Positions 1 through 8,031 are shown, counted from the stretch's first letter. The stretch is 64,000 nt of DNA from Collinsella sp. (GCA_031295385.1 JAUMOL010000013.1:62001-126000); one strand, 5' to 3'. A program made the numbers and translations. The notes: a model not told the origin generated them from the letters alone.

Positions 1-786
1 GTTGGCAACGGCAAAGACGGCGCTTTGGATGCCGGCGGGCAGGCCGATCTTGACGATGCGCTTGAGGGCGACGGGGTCGATAGCCAGGTCGCGTAGGGTG
101 ACGCGGACGACGGAGTCGGTCTTGAGCAGGCGGATAAAAAGCGTGGCGGCGCTGACGGTGTAGGCGATGGCGGTGGCGATGGCGACGCCCGCGACACCCC
201 AGTGGAGCACAGGGACAAAGATGAGATCCAGGCCAATGTTGAGGACGGTGGACACGGCAAGCGCCTGCAGCGGCATGCGGGTGATGCCGACGGAGCGGAA
301 GATCGCGGCCTCAAAGTTGTAAAGCAAGATTGAGGGCATGCTGAGCAAAAAGACGCGCAGGTAGAGCGAAGCGAGCGGCATGGTTTCGGCGGGAACGTTG
401 AGCGCGGCGAGCATGGGCTCGGCAAAGATCTCGCCCAGCGCGATGACGACAAAGCCCACGAGCGCCATTAAAATCGAGGTATGGACGGCGCGTTTGACCA
501 TGTTCTGATCGTTGCGGCCGATAGCGTTGGCGATGACCACGTTGGAGCCAAGCGACATGCCAATAAACAGGTTGAGCATAAGGCTGGTAAGCGGAACATT
601 GGAGCCGACCGCCGCCATGGCGAGGGTTCCCTGGTCGCCCGAGAAGTTACCGATGATGACCGTGGCGATGAGGTTCGACAGCTGCTCCAAGATGCTCGTG
701 GCGGCCACGGGGAAGGCGAATAGGGGAATATTGCGCCACAGCGAGCCGGTGGTCATGTCAATGTGCTTAGATACGGTGTCAGCCAT
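1..786 (-). CDS. MATE family efflux transporter (partial, C-terminal part outside window)
   Basis: The first 262 residues are visible and the frame runs off the left edge. The protein starts with a short polar stretch, then GSLWRNIPLFAFPVAATSIL, and continues as alternating hydrophobic segments (about six membrane spans) with polar loops such as IGRNDQNMVKRAV. This is the N-terminal half of a MATE (NorM/DinF-type) multidrug or metabolite exporter driven by Na+ or H+. The ATG at 784-786 follows a minus-strand leader shared with the divergent rlmA-like gene. The substrate cannot be read from sequence. Family call is confident; specific function is not. Confidence 0.85.
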   Translation of the reverse strand, partial: MADTVSKHIDMTTGSLWRNIPLFAFPVAATSILEQLSNLIATVIIGNFSGDQGTLAMAAVGSNVPLTSLMLNLFIGMSLGSNVVIANAIGRNDQNMVKRAVHTSILMALVGFVVIALGEIFAEPMLAALNVPAETMPLASLYLRVFLLSMPSILLYNFEAAIFRSVGITRMPLQALAVSTVLNIGLDLIFVPVLHWGVAGVAIATAIAYTVSAATLFIRLLKTDSVVRVTLRDLAIDPVALKRIVKIGLPAGIQSAVFAVAN

Positions 787-850
787 ACGCTCTCAATCTC
801 TAATATGCTCTTTCGTGCCTATTTGCGCAGACGATGATACTCCTAATCGA

Positions 851-1002
851 CTAGTCATTGGGGACGTTCTTATAGTCGTTGGGGACGTTCTTAAACGACT
901 AGTCGTTGGGGACACTCTTTGGCACCGACCAAAAGGAGTGTCCCTATGTGACGCAAGAGTGTCCCTTTTGGCTAGTCGTTTAAGAACGTCCCCAATGACT
1001 AG
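851..1002. repeat. Nested GGGGAC palindromic repeat cluster in a divergent intergenic region
   Basis: A 22-bp sequence at 851-872 is repeated exactly in inverted orientation at 981-1002. Its core is CTAGTCATTGGGGACG. Inside lie two further partial copies (TAGTCGTTGGGGACGTTCTT and a variant with GGGGACACTCTT) and inverse copies (AGAGTGTCCC). The cluster fills most of the space between the divergent MATE and methyltransferase genes, so it may affect both promoters. It appears to be the most elaborate member of the GGGAC palindrome family in this window. No coding function is seen. Confidence 0.75.
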
Positions 1003-1058
1003 GTGGGGAAGGCGTGCGACAATGGTGGGTGTTGTGTTGTTCGCGCTAAGGAGTTGCC

Positions 1059-1874
1059 ATGTTGTTGTGTCCCGTTTGCCATGAACCGTTGGTGGATGAC
1101 GAACGCGGCGCTGCATGCGCGGGCGGACACCGGTTTGACCGTGCTCGCGAGGGCTATCTATATCTGCTGCGCTCGTCCAAGAGCGGCGACTCCATGGGCG
1201 ATCCCAAGTCGCAGGCACGCAGCCGTCGCGACTTTCTGAACCGCGGTTACTATGCGCCGTTGCGCGATGCGATGGTCGAGCTGGTGCGCAAGCGGGCGGC
1301 TGGGCACGCTGCGTCTGCGAACGGCCCCATGACCTTGCTCGACATTTGTTGCGGCGAGGGCTACTACACCAGCGCCATGGGTACGGTTTCGGGCGTGGAT
1401 GCTTACGGCTTTGACCTTGGCAAGGAGATGGTGCGCCTGGCCGCCAAGCGCGGCGACGCGACCTACTTCGTGGCCAACATGAAGGATATCCCCGTGGCCG
1501 ATGGCGCCTTCGATATGGTGACCGAGCTCTTCGCTCCCTTTAACGAGCGTGAGTTTGCCCGCGTACTGGCGCCCGAGGGCTCACTCTATACCGTGGTGCC
1601 GGGCGCCCGTCATCTCTTTGGTCTCAAGGAGGTACTCTACGACACGCCGTACCTTAACGATGAGAAGCTGCCGAAGACCACCGAGCTCGAGTTAGTCGGA
1701 ACGCAGCGGGTATCTGCGAATATTACGCTCCAGACGCAGACCGACATTGAGGCGGTGTTCCAGATGACGCCGTACTACTACCGCACGCGCCCTGCCGACA
1801 AAGAGCGACTGGCAAACCTCGATACCCTTCAGACCGACATCGACTTCATCATCGCCGAGTACCGTCACAGCTAA
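1059..1874 (+). CDS. rlmA: 23S rRNA (guanine-N1)-methyltransferase, RlmA family
   Basis: A 271-residue protein with the RlmA/RrmA layout. An N-terminal zinc-binding module has ligands C4, C7, C20 and H24, within CPVC and GHRFD. It is followed by the family segment REGYLYLL and SGDSMGDPK. A class I methyltransferase domain has the SAM-binding motif LLDICCGEGYYT near residue 90. RlmA enzymes methylate N1 of G745 or G748 in helix 35 of 23S rRNA; the G748 type (TlrB-like) can affect macrolide sensitivity. Which guanine is modified here cannot be decided by eye. A GGGACAG repeat begins four bases after the stop codon. Confidence 0.85.
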   Translation: MLLCPVCHEPLVDDERGAACAGGHRFDRAREGYLYLLRSSKSGDSMGDPKSQARSRRDFLNRGYYAPLRDAMVELVRKRAAGHAASANGPMTLLDICCGEGYYTSAMGTVSGVDAYGFDLGKEMVRLAAKRGDATYFVANMKDIPVADGAFDMVTELFAPFNEREFARVLAPEGSLYTVVPGARHLFGLKEVLYDTPYLNDEKLPKTTELELVGTQRVSANITLQTQTDIEAVFQMTPYYYRTRPADKERLANLDTLQTDIDFIIAEYRHS

Positions 1875-1877
1875 CAA

Positions 1878-1933
1878 CCTGCCAAAAAGGGACAGGTTTA
1901 TTTTGGCAGGCTTTATCTGGGCAAACGTAAAGG
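1878..1933. repeat. GGGACAG repeat, long form, copy at the rlmA 3' end
   Basis: CCTGCCAAAA (1878-1887) and TTTTGGCAGG (1901-1910) form a stem around AGGGACAGGTTTA. A tail, TATCTGGGCAAACGT (1914-1928), follows. The stem and tail recur, in reverse orientation, at about 61316-61366, and in diverged double form at 20678-20779. Here it sits immediately after a stop codon. Confidence 0.8.
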
Positions 1934-1966
1934 GCCGACCGCGGAGATGCGCGATCGGCCCTTTTT
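1929..1966. terminator. Bidirectional intrinsic terminator
   Basis: AAAGGGCCGA and TCGGCCCTTTTT form a GC-rich stem with a T-run on the plus strand and A-run on the other. It lies between two convergent genes, rlmA and the small membrane protein. Confidence 0.8.
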
Positions 1967-2005
1967 AGTTGCTTGGATGCAACAGAGGTTATGAGAAGCG
2001 GGCAC

Positions 2006-2407
2006 TTACAGGCGGTCCTTGTTCTCGGCCTTAACGGCGTGTGCCTGCTGAACAAAGAACAGGTCGTAGACCACAATAACAAAGGCGATGATATTGACGG
2101 AGCTGCCGCCGAGTGCGGGAAGCGTGAGCACGGCTTGGAGGAGCGTGGCTGCCGCGGCAACGATACCGAGCTTAAATGCGCCGTCTACCTGCGAAGGCTT
2201 GTTGGCGCCCTTGATACCGGCGACGCCTGCGGCAAGGTCGACGAGGCCCTTAACAATCACCACAACAGCGGCGAGTGTGGCGTTCGATCCGTAAGCGGAT
2301 CCAAAATTGCCGGTAACAATGCCGGCAATTCCGATGACGAGGCTGGCGATGCCCAGAACAAAATAAATCAGGGCAAGGATTTTGAGTGTCTTGCGAGCAG
2401 CGCTCAT
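2006..2407 (-). CDS. Small four-helix membrane protein of unknown function
   Basis: 133 residues with four predicted membrane helices: about 8-32, 44-66, 78-99 and 104-124. The C-terminus is short and charged. There is no catalytic motif. The glycine- and alanine-rich helices look like a small integral membrane protein of the kind often found in Coriobacteria. The ATG at 2405-2407 has AAAGGA upstream. I do not recognise a named family. Confidence 0.7.
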   Translation of the reverse strand: MSAARKTLKILALIYFVLGIASLVIGIAGIVTGNFGSAYGSNATLAAVVVIVKGLVDLAAGVAGIKGANKPSQVDGAFKLGIVAAAATLLQAVLTLPALGGSSVNIIAFVIVVYDLFFVQQAHAVKAENKDRL

Positions 2408-2636
2408 AGCTGGTCCTTTCGATGCGGGCGCGGAGAATCTGTCGCGCCCAGGTTACGGCACATATCGTGAAGCACATTGTAGTTCAACGGGACGATGCAT
2501 GCGTTTGAAAGCGTCTCTTGCCTGTACGGTCCAACCTTTCAAAAAGGAAAGCTGGACGTAAGCCAAATCGATGGCAGCTCATGTGCGGCGCTGCGATGAT
2601 GAGGCCGTAACAAGGAGCTGGTCTCAAGGAGGAGTC

Positions 2637-2780
2637 ATGATGTACGGAGCAGAGCAAGTACGAGAGCCGCGGTCGCTGGGAAGGCGCATGGGCGATTCCG
2701 TGATCGCTGCCGTGTGCACGGGATTGATGGCGGTGCTTTGCATTGGGATGCTGTGGGCCATGTCGCATGTGGGACAATAG
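2637..2780 (+). CDS. Single-span small membrane protein (47 aa)
   Basis: A strong ribosome site AAGGAGG (2627-2633) precedes a double ATGATG start at 2637. The product has a charged N-terminus (EQVREPRSLGRRMGD), then one membrane helix from about residue 22 to 44, and a very short tail. Positive charges before the helix predict an N-in topology. It lies just upstream of, and in the same direction as, the RsmJ-like gene. Function unknown; the ribosome site and clean helix support a real gene. Confidence 0.55.
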   Translation: MMYGAEQVREPRSLGRRMGDSVIAAVCTGLMAVLCIGMLWAMSHVGQ

Positions 2781-2844
2781 CGGACGGTTGGGTGCTGGCA
2801 TAAACGGCGCCCCGCGTATTCGTTTTGCTTGTTAAGGAGTGTCC

Positions 2845-3549
2845 ATGGGCGTCGTCGATCCCTTTTCTGTTGCTCGGGCCGCGGGGCTTGAGCTGACCGG
2901 GAAGTCCGAGGGCCTCACGCTCACCGACGGCTCGATGGAGCTGCGAGCCGATTTTACTCGCATGCTTCCGCGGCTCAAACAGGGCCGTCTGCAGCAAGAG
3001 CTGTTGGTAAAGGCTGCGCGCGCAAAAGGCATTGAGTGCCCATGGGCGATTGATGCCACGGCAGGCTTTGGCGAGGATTCGCTGCTGTTGGCGGCCGCGG
3101 GCTTTACCGTCGATCTGTATGAGCAGGATTGCGTGATCGCGGCGCTCCTCAAGGATGCCTTGGATCGCGCGGCAGATGATCCGGCGCTTGCGGTTGCCGT
3201 GTCGCGTATGCGCTTACATGCGGGCGAGGACAGCATTGCTGGCCTTCGCCATACAGCTGAGCTGATCGGGCAGGGCGAGCTTGCCGCTCCCGACGTGGTG
3301 TATCTGGACCCCATGTTTCCCGAGCGCACCAAGAGCGCGGCGGTGAAAAAGAAGTTCCAACTCTTGCACCATTTGGAACAGCCGTGTGCCGATGAGGAGA
3401 CGCTGGTCGAAGCTGCGCTTGCGGCGCGTCCGCGCAAGGTCGTTATCAAGCGGCCGGTAAAGGGCCCGCTGCTTGCCGGCGTTAAGCCGAGCTATCAACT
3501 TGCGGGCAAGGCCGTTCGTTACGATGTTTTGGTGCCGCCGCGCCCGTAG
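2845..3549 (+). CDS. RsmJ-like class I SAM-dependent rRNA methyltransferase
   Basis: 234 residues. The motif DATAGFGEDS near residue 70 is a Rossmann SAM-binding loop. VYLDPMFPERTKSAAVKKK near residue 150 matches the RsmJ (YhiQ) signature, in which DPMFP binds the target base. RsmJ makes m2G1516 of 16S rRNA in Escherichia coli, so the likely substrate is small-subunit rRNA. I chose the ATG at 2845 because AAGGAG (2834-2839) stands five bases before it. The in-frame GTG at 2839 would overlap that ribosome site. Confidence 0.75.
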   Translation: MGVVDPFSVARAAGLELTGKSEGLTLTDGSMELRADFTRMLPRLKQGRLQQELLVKAARAKGIECPWAIDATAGFGEDSLLLAAAGFTVDLYEQDCVIAALLKDALDRAADDPALAVAVSRMRLHAGEDSIAGLRHTAELIGQGELAAPDVVYLDPMFPERTKSAAVKKKFQLLHHLEQPCADEETLVEAALAARPRKVVIKRPVKGPLLAGVKPSYQLAGKAVRYDVLVPPRP

Positions 3550-3597
3550 CTTGCGTGCGATGGCTGGCGCTCCGTCAATGCTGTGCCGATGCAGTGC

Positions 3598-3894
3598 TTA
3601 TTTCCATGGGTGCGACGTCAGGTGCCAGCCGCCGCAGTATTCGCATTTGTAGCAGGCCAAACCGCGCCGCCCGCGGTTTTCGCAGTCGGCCATAACGGCT
3701 TCGGCCTCGGCGCGTGTGTCGTAACGGTTTTTGCGCCCGCACGACTTGTAGCGCCAGGCTTCATCGCGCTCGGCGTCCAGGGCGTCGCGGCGCTCGTCTT
3801 CGCGCGCAAACAGGTCGCTCATATCGCCGCCGGTGGCAGCGCCCAAAAACTCGCTTTTTGCCTTTGACCAGGCGGCTCGCTTTTTGCTCCCCAT
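3598..3894 (-). CDS. Small CxxC zinc-ribbon protein
   Basis: 98 residues. The N-terminal half is highly charged and helical (AREDERRDALDAERDEAW). The C-terminal half has cysteines and histidine arranged as YKSCGRKNRY, DCENRGRRGLACYKCEYC and GGWHLTSHP. That spacing resembles a small treble-clef or zinc-ribbon fold that could bind nucleic acid. It is divergent from the GNAT gene, with a perfect inverted repeat between them. Named function unknown. Confidence 0.6.
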   Translation of the reverse strand: MGSKKRAAWSKAKSEFLGAATGGDMSDLFAREDERRDALDAERDEAWRYKSCGRKNRYDTRAEAEAVMADCENRGRRGLACYKCEYCGGWHLTSHPWK

Positions 3895-3918
3895 CTGCTT
3901 CGCGCCCTTCTCAAAACG

Positions 3919-3950
3919 TTGGTATCATTGCCCAATCAAAGTGATACCAA
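3919..3950. promoter_or_regulatory. Inverted-repeat operator candidate in a divergent promoter
   Basis: TTGGTATCA (3919-3927) and TGATACCAA (3942-3950) are perfect 9-bp arms separated by 14 bp. They lie between the divergent zinc-ribbon and GNAT genes. The dyad suits a dimeric repressor; no cognate regulator is adjacent. Confidence 0.5.
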
Positions 3951-3971
3951 TAAACGTGAGGTCGCCGCGTG

Positions 3972-4460
3972 ATGATCAGAAAAACCCTCGATACCGACAT
4001 TCCCGCCGTCATGGCTATCTATGACGCGGCCCGCGCCTTTATGCGCACGCATGGCAACGCCACGCAGTGGCCCGAGGGCACGCCTTCTGCCGAGCAGCTG
4101 GCTGCCGATATCGCCGCTGATGGCAGCTATGTGTGCGAAGTCGACGGCCACGTGGTGGCGACGTTTGCCTTTTTGCCGGGCCCGGACGAGTGCTATGACG
4201 TAATTGAGGACGGTCAATGGCGAAGCGACACTCCGTACGCCGTGCTGCATCGTGTGGCATCCGACGGCACCGTGCACGGTATCGCGGCTGCGATGTTTGC
4301 CTTTGCCAAGGAGCGCGCCGATCACCTGCGTATCGACACACATCAGGACAACCTGCCCATGCAGGGAGCCATCACCAAGGCCGGGTTTAAGCGCGCCGGT
4401 ATCGTATATGTGTCGGACGGTACGCCGCGCGTCGCGTTTGATTGGCTGCGCGAGGCATAA
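3972..4460 (+). CDS. GNAT family N-acetyltransferase
   Basis: 162 residues with the GNAT fold. The N-terminal strand-helix MIRKTLDTDIPAVMAIYDAA is followed by VATFAFLPGPDECYDVI, then the acyl-CoA-binding region around VASDGTVHGIAAAMFAFA, and the C-terminal strand FKRAGIVYVSDGTPRVAFDW. It should transfer an acetyl group to a small amine or peptide N-terminus; the substrate is not predictable. The in-frame GTG at 3969 is an alternative start. A terminator follows at 4495. Confidence 0.8.
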   Translation: MIRKTLDTDIPAVMAIYDAARAFMRTHGNATQWPEGTPSAEQLAADIAADGSYVCEVDGHVVATFAFLPGPDECYDVIEDGQWRSDTPYAVLHRVASDGTVHGIAAAMFAFAKERADHLRIDTHQDNLPMQGAITKAGFKRAGIVYVSDGTPRVAFDWLREA

Positions 4461-4494
4461 GCGCCCAGGCGCATGCCAACACTCCATCTAAATG

Positions 4495-4521
4495 AAAATG
4501 GCCCCGAGTGGGGCCATTTTT
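4495..4521 (+). terminator. Intrinsic terminator after the GNAT gene
   Basis: AAAATGGCCCC and GGGGCCATTTTT form an 11-bp stem with a four-base loop (gagt) and a T-run. Confidence 0.9.
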
Positions 4522-4590
4522 GGTAAAACGCGTCGTTGTGGGGCTCGCATTGTTACCGCCTCAGATGAGACCGCGCGGGCAAAAGGGGAG

Positions 4591-4690
4591 GTGCCGGCTT
4601 TCGCAAGGCGCGAACCTACGAAAATCGCCGCGCGGCAACGCGGGGCGATGAGCTCGGTCGGGGGATAGGGCCCGCTTCGCCCGCCGGCAC
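4591..4690. other. Candidate structured RNA or leader element (100 nt)
   Basis: GTGCCGGC (4591-4598) and GCCGGCAC (4683-4690) form a closing stem. An internal hairpin lies at about 4625-4650 (ATCGCC paired with GGCGAT). No matching riboswitch consensus was found (TPP, FMN, SAM, cobalamin, glycine, fluoride and c-di-GMP were considered). It lies 75 bp upstream of the ribosome-protection GTPase, so it could be its leader. It could also be an independent small RNA on either strand. Confidence 0.35.
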
Positions 4691-4764
4691 GTACATTGTA
4701 TCATCCAGTGTGGAACGAGGATGCCTGTTGCCGCGTGCGATGGGCTTGTAATAAGAGGAGAACC

Positions 4765-6768
4765 ATGTCGAAGCAAACGGTCGTTGGGATCTTGGCGCAT
4801 GTCGATGCCGGCAAAACCACGTTGGCCGAGGCCATGCTGTTCAACGCGGGTCGCATTCGCAAGCGCGGCCGCGTGGACGATGGCGATTCGCATCTGGATA
4901 CGAACGAGATTGAGCGCGAGCGCGGCATTACGATCTTCTCGTCGCAGGCTGTGCTCGACCATGGCGATACTCACGTCATGCTCGTGGATGCGCCGGGACA
5001 TGTCGATTTTTCTGCCGAGGCGGAGCGCACGCTGCGCGCACTCGACTACGCGATTTTGGTTGTGGGCGCCAACGACGGCGTGCAGGGGCATACCGAAACC
5101 CTGTGGCGCCTGCTTGCGCGCTATGACATCCCGACGTTCATCTATATCAACAAAATCGATTTGGAGCATCCCGGCCGCGATGTTTTGCTGGCACAACTTG
5201 GACAGCGTCTTTCCGAGGGCTGCCTGGATGCCGGCGAACTGCTGGCAGGCGGCGCCGTTCAGGAGGACGCTGCTGCGTTGGACGAGGCAGCACTCGAGGA
5301 GTTTCTTGAAGCGGGCGAGCTTTCCGCCGCGACGCTGTCGCGCATGGTTGCCGAGCGCAAGCTCTTTCCCTGCTTTGCCGGCTCGGCGCTCAAGGACCAA
5401 GGCGTGGACGAGCTGCTAGATGGCATATGCGCGCTGATGCGCGAACAGGCATGGCGCCCGAAGTTTGCCGCGCGCGTCTACCGCGTGAGCCGCGGGGATC
5501 GCGGCGAGCGCTTGGCTTGGGTTAAAGTGACCGGCGGCACGCTGCACGCCAAGCAGATGATTGACGGACGTTCCGGCGCCGAGGCATGGGAGCAGAAGGT
5601 CGATCAGGTACGCATCTATAACGGCGAGAAGTATGAGCTTGCGCAAGAAGTTGCTGCTGGCGGTATTTGTGCCGTGACGGGTCTTACGCACGTTCGCCCA
5701 GGGGACGCCCTGGGCGCGGAGCCCGCGGGCGATGCGCCCGTCATCGCTCCGGTCCTCACCTATACGGTGCTTCCGGGCGAACACGATGTCCATGCGGTGT
5801 TCAAAGCGCTGACTGAGTTGGCGGACGAAGATCCCATGCTCGGCGTAAGCTGGAATACGCATCTTGAGCAGATTCATTTGCAGCTGATGGGCTCCGTGCA
5901 ACTCGAGGTCGTGCAGCGGGTGCTGGCCGATCGTTTTGGCCTTTCGGTTGCGTTTGAGTCTGGCGGCATTCTCTATAAGGAGACGATCTCGCAGCCGGTC
6001 GAGGGCGTGGGCCACTTTGAGCCGCTGCGCCACTATGCCGAGGTGCATTTGCGCTTGGAGCCGCTGCCAGCGGGTTCGGGCGTGCAGTTTGGCACCGTGA
6101 CCTCGACCGACGAGCTCGATCTTAACTGGCAGCGTTTGGCGCTCACCAACGCCATGGAGCGCGATCACCTGGGCGTGCTGACCGGCTCGCCCATCACCGA
6201 TGTGCGCATTGCGCTCACGGGCGGCCGTGCGCATGCCAAGCACACCGAGGGCGGTGATTTTCGCCAGGCCACGTACCGCGCGATTCGCCAGGGGCTCATG
6301 CAAGCGCGTGAGGCCGGCGCAGCCGTGCTGCTGGAGCCGTGGTATCGCTTTGAGCTCGAGGTGCCGGGGGAGTGCGTGGGCCGGGCGCTCTCGGATGCCA
6401 CGCGCATGGGTGCCGAGTACGAGCCGCCGACGATGGCGGGAGGCCGGGCGAAACTTGTGGGTCGCGTGCCGGCATCCGAGGTGCAGGATTACGCGCTGGA
6501 GGTGGCTGCCTACACGAGCGGTCGCGGTCATCTGTACCTGGAGTTCGCCGGCTATGCGGCTTGCCATGATGCCGAGCGCGTCATCGAGGCGGCCGCCTAT
6601 GAGCCCGAGGCCGATCTGCCCAACACGCCCGATTCGGTCTTTTGCTCTCACGGCGCCGGTTACACGGTCAAATGGTACGACGTACCCGCCGCGGCGCACG
6701 TAAAGATCGATCCCGCTACCTTCCGCCCCTGGCGAGCAGCAGACGCCGAGTTTTTCGGCCATATGTGA
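4765..6768 (+). CDS. Tet(M)/TetB(P)-like ribosome-protection GTPase (EF-G family)
   Basis: 667 residues. GTPase motifs are AHVDAGKTT (11-19), RGITI, DAPGHVDF near 75 and NKID near 128. They are followed by EF-G-like domains II-V, with HGAGYTVKW near the C-terminus as in Clostridial TetB(P)-type translation GTPases. These proteins bind the A-site region of the ribosome and, in true Tet proteins, eject tetracycline. Sequence alone does not prove resistance, since Coriobacteria and Clostridia carry chromosomal relatives of unknown role. AAGAGGAG precedes the ATG at 4765. The stop codon TGA lies inside a GGGACAG-type palindrome. Confidence 0.85.
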   Translation: MSKQTVVGILAHVDAGKTTLAEAMLFNAGRIRKRGRVDDGDSHLDTNEIERERGITIFSSQAVLDHGDTHVMLVDAPGHVDFSAEAERTLRALDYAILVVGANDGVQGHTETLWRLLARYDIPTFIYINKIDLEHPGRDVLLAQLGQRLSEGCLDAGELLAGGAVQEDAAALDEAALEEFLEAGELSAATLSRMVAERKLFPCFAGSALKDQGVDELLDGICALMREQAWRPKFAARVYRVSRGDRGERLAWVKVTGGTLHAKQMIDGRSGAEAWEQKVDQVRIYNGEKYELAQEVAAGGICAVTGLTHVRPGDALGAEPAGDAPVIAPVLTYTVLPGEHDVHAVFKALTELADEDPMLGVSWNTHLEQIHLQLMGSVQLEVVQRVLADRFGLSVAFESGGILYKETISQPVEGVGHFEPLRHYAEVHLRLEPLPAGSGVQFGTVTSTDELDLNWQRLALTNAMERDHLGVLTGSPITDVRIALTGGRAHAKHTEGGDFRQATYRAIRQGLMQAREAGAAVLLEPWYRFELEVPGECVGRALSDATRMGAEYEPPTMAGGRAKLVGRVPASEVQDYALEVAAYTSGRGHLYLEFAGYAACHDAERVIEAAAYEPEADLPNTPDSVFCSHGAGYTVKWYDVPAAAHVKIDPATFRPWRAADAEFFGHM

Positions 6769-6792
6769 CAAAAGGACAGTTCCTTTGCCACA
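6764..6792. repeat. GGGACAG-type palindrome over the GTPase stop codon
   Basis: TGTGACAAAAGGA (6764-6776) and TCCTTTGCCACA (6781-6792) form an imperfect hairpin. The stop TGA of the preceding gene is bases 3-5 of the repeat. It is a diverged copy of the elements at 7979 and 12338. Confidence 0.75.
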
Positions 6793-6797
6793 TACTA

Positions 6798-6837
6798 TTG
6801 GTATAACTCGGTATAAGTTGGTATAACTATTACCAGG
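6798..6837 (+). promoter_or_regulatory. Three 10-bp direct repeats (GGTATAA) upstream of the AAA ATPase
   Basis: TTGGTATAAC (6798), TCGGTATAAG (6808) and TTGGTATAAC (6818) follow each other at exactly 10-bp intervals, one helical turn. A final inverted half-site TATTACC (6829-6835) follows. The array ends 25 bp before the ATPase start codon and looks like an operator for cooperative protein binding. Confidence 0.6.
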
Positions 6838-6861
6838 GTTTTCCAATCCGAGGAGGCCGAC

Positions 6862-7980
6862 ATGAATCCAAATCCCTTTAAGCCCACGGCTGGCAAGCGG
6901 CCTCCGATACTCATCGATCGCGAGTCGGTCATCGAAGATTTCGAGGAAGGGCTTGATAACGGTGCCGGAGCGCCGGGCAGGCTCATGCTCATTACGGGAA
7001 ACCGCGGCTGCGGCAAGACGGTTCTCCTGCGGGAGCTGCAGCGTCTAGCCAATGAGCGCGGATGGGCGGTTGTCTCCGATTCCGCTTCGCTTGGCTTATG
7101 CGACCGCTTGGCCGACGCGCTTCGCTCGAATAAACCCGTTGTGACGTCAATGGAGTTCGGTCCGTCGTTTGGCCGGATGTCGGTCGAGGCGGCGCGAGCA
7201 AAGGGCGAGACGTTGCGCGGGCTGGTTAACGAGCGCCTCAAGAGGCTCGGTCCAGGCAAGGGCATACTGTTTGCGATTGACGAGGCACAATCGGCGTCTA
7301 TCGAGGAACTGGCGGCTCTTGCCGTTCTCTATCAGCAGGTGCTTGGAGACCAGGATGCCACGGGCTTGTCCGATAGCGACCAGCGCGGTCTTGCGCTGGT
7401 GTTCGCCGGCTTACCCAGCATGGTTGACGATCTGCTCGAAGAGCCGAGCGTGACGTTTTTGCGGCGTGCCCAGCAGCGTGCGCTGGGGGCGATATCTTTG
7501 CCCAAGGTGCGCGATTCATATATCCAGACGGTCAAAGACGCTGGTCTTTACGTTGACGCGGAGACAGCGGACCTTGCGGCACACAAGAGCATGGGGCATC
7601 CCTATATGGTTCAGCTGGTGGGCTATTACATGTGGCGCTCTGCTGTCCGGCGTGGCTCGCAGGTCATCGAGAGGCGCGATGTCGAGGATGGCCATGCGGA
7701 TGCCATCTCCGAGTTCTACGAAGCGGTTGACGCGCCTCTGTATTACGGGCTGCGCAGTCCACAGCGCCTCTTTATCGAGGCCATGGCGGTTGACGAGGAC
7801 AAACCGACGCGCATGGCGGATATCATTGAACGCTGCGACCGTACCCAGAGCTGGGCGAGTAAATATCGCGCAAGCCTGATTCGCGAGCGCGTCATCGAGG
7901 CTGCCGGATACGGTCTTGTCCGATTTACCGTGCCCATGTTGGGCGCGTACATTCGCGACCGCGTTTTATGGCATGAGTAA
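6862..7980 (+). CDS. AAA/STAND-type ATPase with C-terminal winged helix (paralogue 1)
   Basis: 372 residues. Walker A is GNRGCGKT near residue 50; Walker B is LFAIDEAQSAS near 136; a sensor-like segment is LVFAGLPSMVDDL near 176. The C-terminal 70 residues (RMADIIERCDRTQSWASKYRASL onward) read as a winged helix. The architecture resembles archaeal-type and Orc1/Cdc6-like orphan ATPases. It is paralogous to the gene at 11119-12219: both share NPF, the glycine-rich loop, AGLP, SFLRRAQQ and GYPF/GHPY-LVGY motifs. AGGAGG precedes the ATG. It may bind its own upstream repeats. Cellular role unknown. Confidence 0.75.
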   Translation: MNPNPFKPTAGKRPPILIDRESVIEDFEEGLDNGAGAPGRLMLITGNRGCGKTVLLRELQRLANERGWAVVSDSASLGLCDRLADALRSNKPVVTSMEFGPSFGRMSVEAARAKGETLRGLVNERLKRLGPGKGILFAIDEAQSASIEELAALAVLYQQVLGDQDATGLSDSDQRGLALVFAGLPSMVDDLLEEPSVTFLRRAQQRALGAISLPKVRDSYIQTVKDAGLYVDAETADLAAHKSMGHPYMVQLVGYYMWRSAVRRGSQVIERRDVEDGHADAISEFYEAVDAPLYYGLRSPQRLFIEAMAVDEDKPTRMADIIERCDRTQSWASKYRASLIRERVIEAAGYGLVRFTVPMLGAYIRDRVLWHE

Positions 7981-8011
7981 TGTGACAAAGGGACAGTCCC
8001 TTTGTCACATT
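7979..8011. repeat. Perfect GGGACAG palindrome after ATPase 1
   Basis: AATGTGACAAAGGGAC (7979-7994) and its exact inverse (7996-8011) flank a single A. The last two bases of the ATPase stop codon belong to the arm. It is identical to the 33-bp element at 12338-12370. Confidence 0.85.
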
Positions 8012-8031
8012 GATAGATGAGAGGTCAAAAC

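Noticed and set aside
4591..4690. SRP RNA, 6S RNA, tRNA or tmRNA in the structured region
   Set aside because: No SRP tetraloop/helix 8 motif, no tRNA T-loop and no tag reading frame; length does not match tmRNA.
4765..6768. Calling the GTPase a confirmed tetracycline-resistance gene
   Set aside because: Chromosomal relatives without proven resistance exist, and there is no mobile context; only the family is supported.
5416..6846. Long minus-strand frame (476 codons) opposite the Tet-like gene
   Set aside because: It is the shadow of a GC-rich gene. The plus-strand product has full GTPase motifs and a ribosome site; the minus frame has no recognisable domain.
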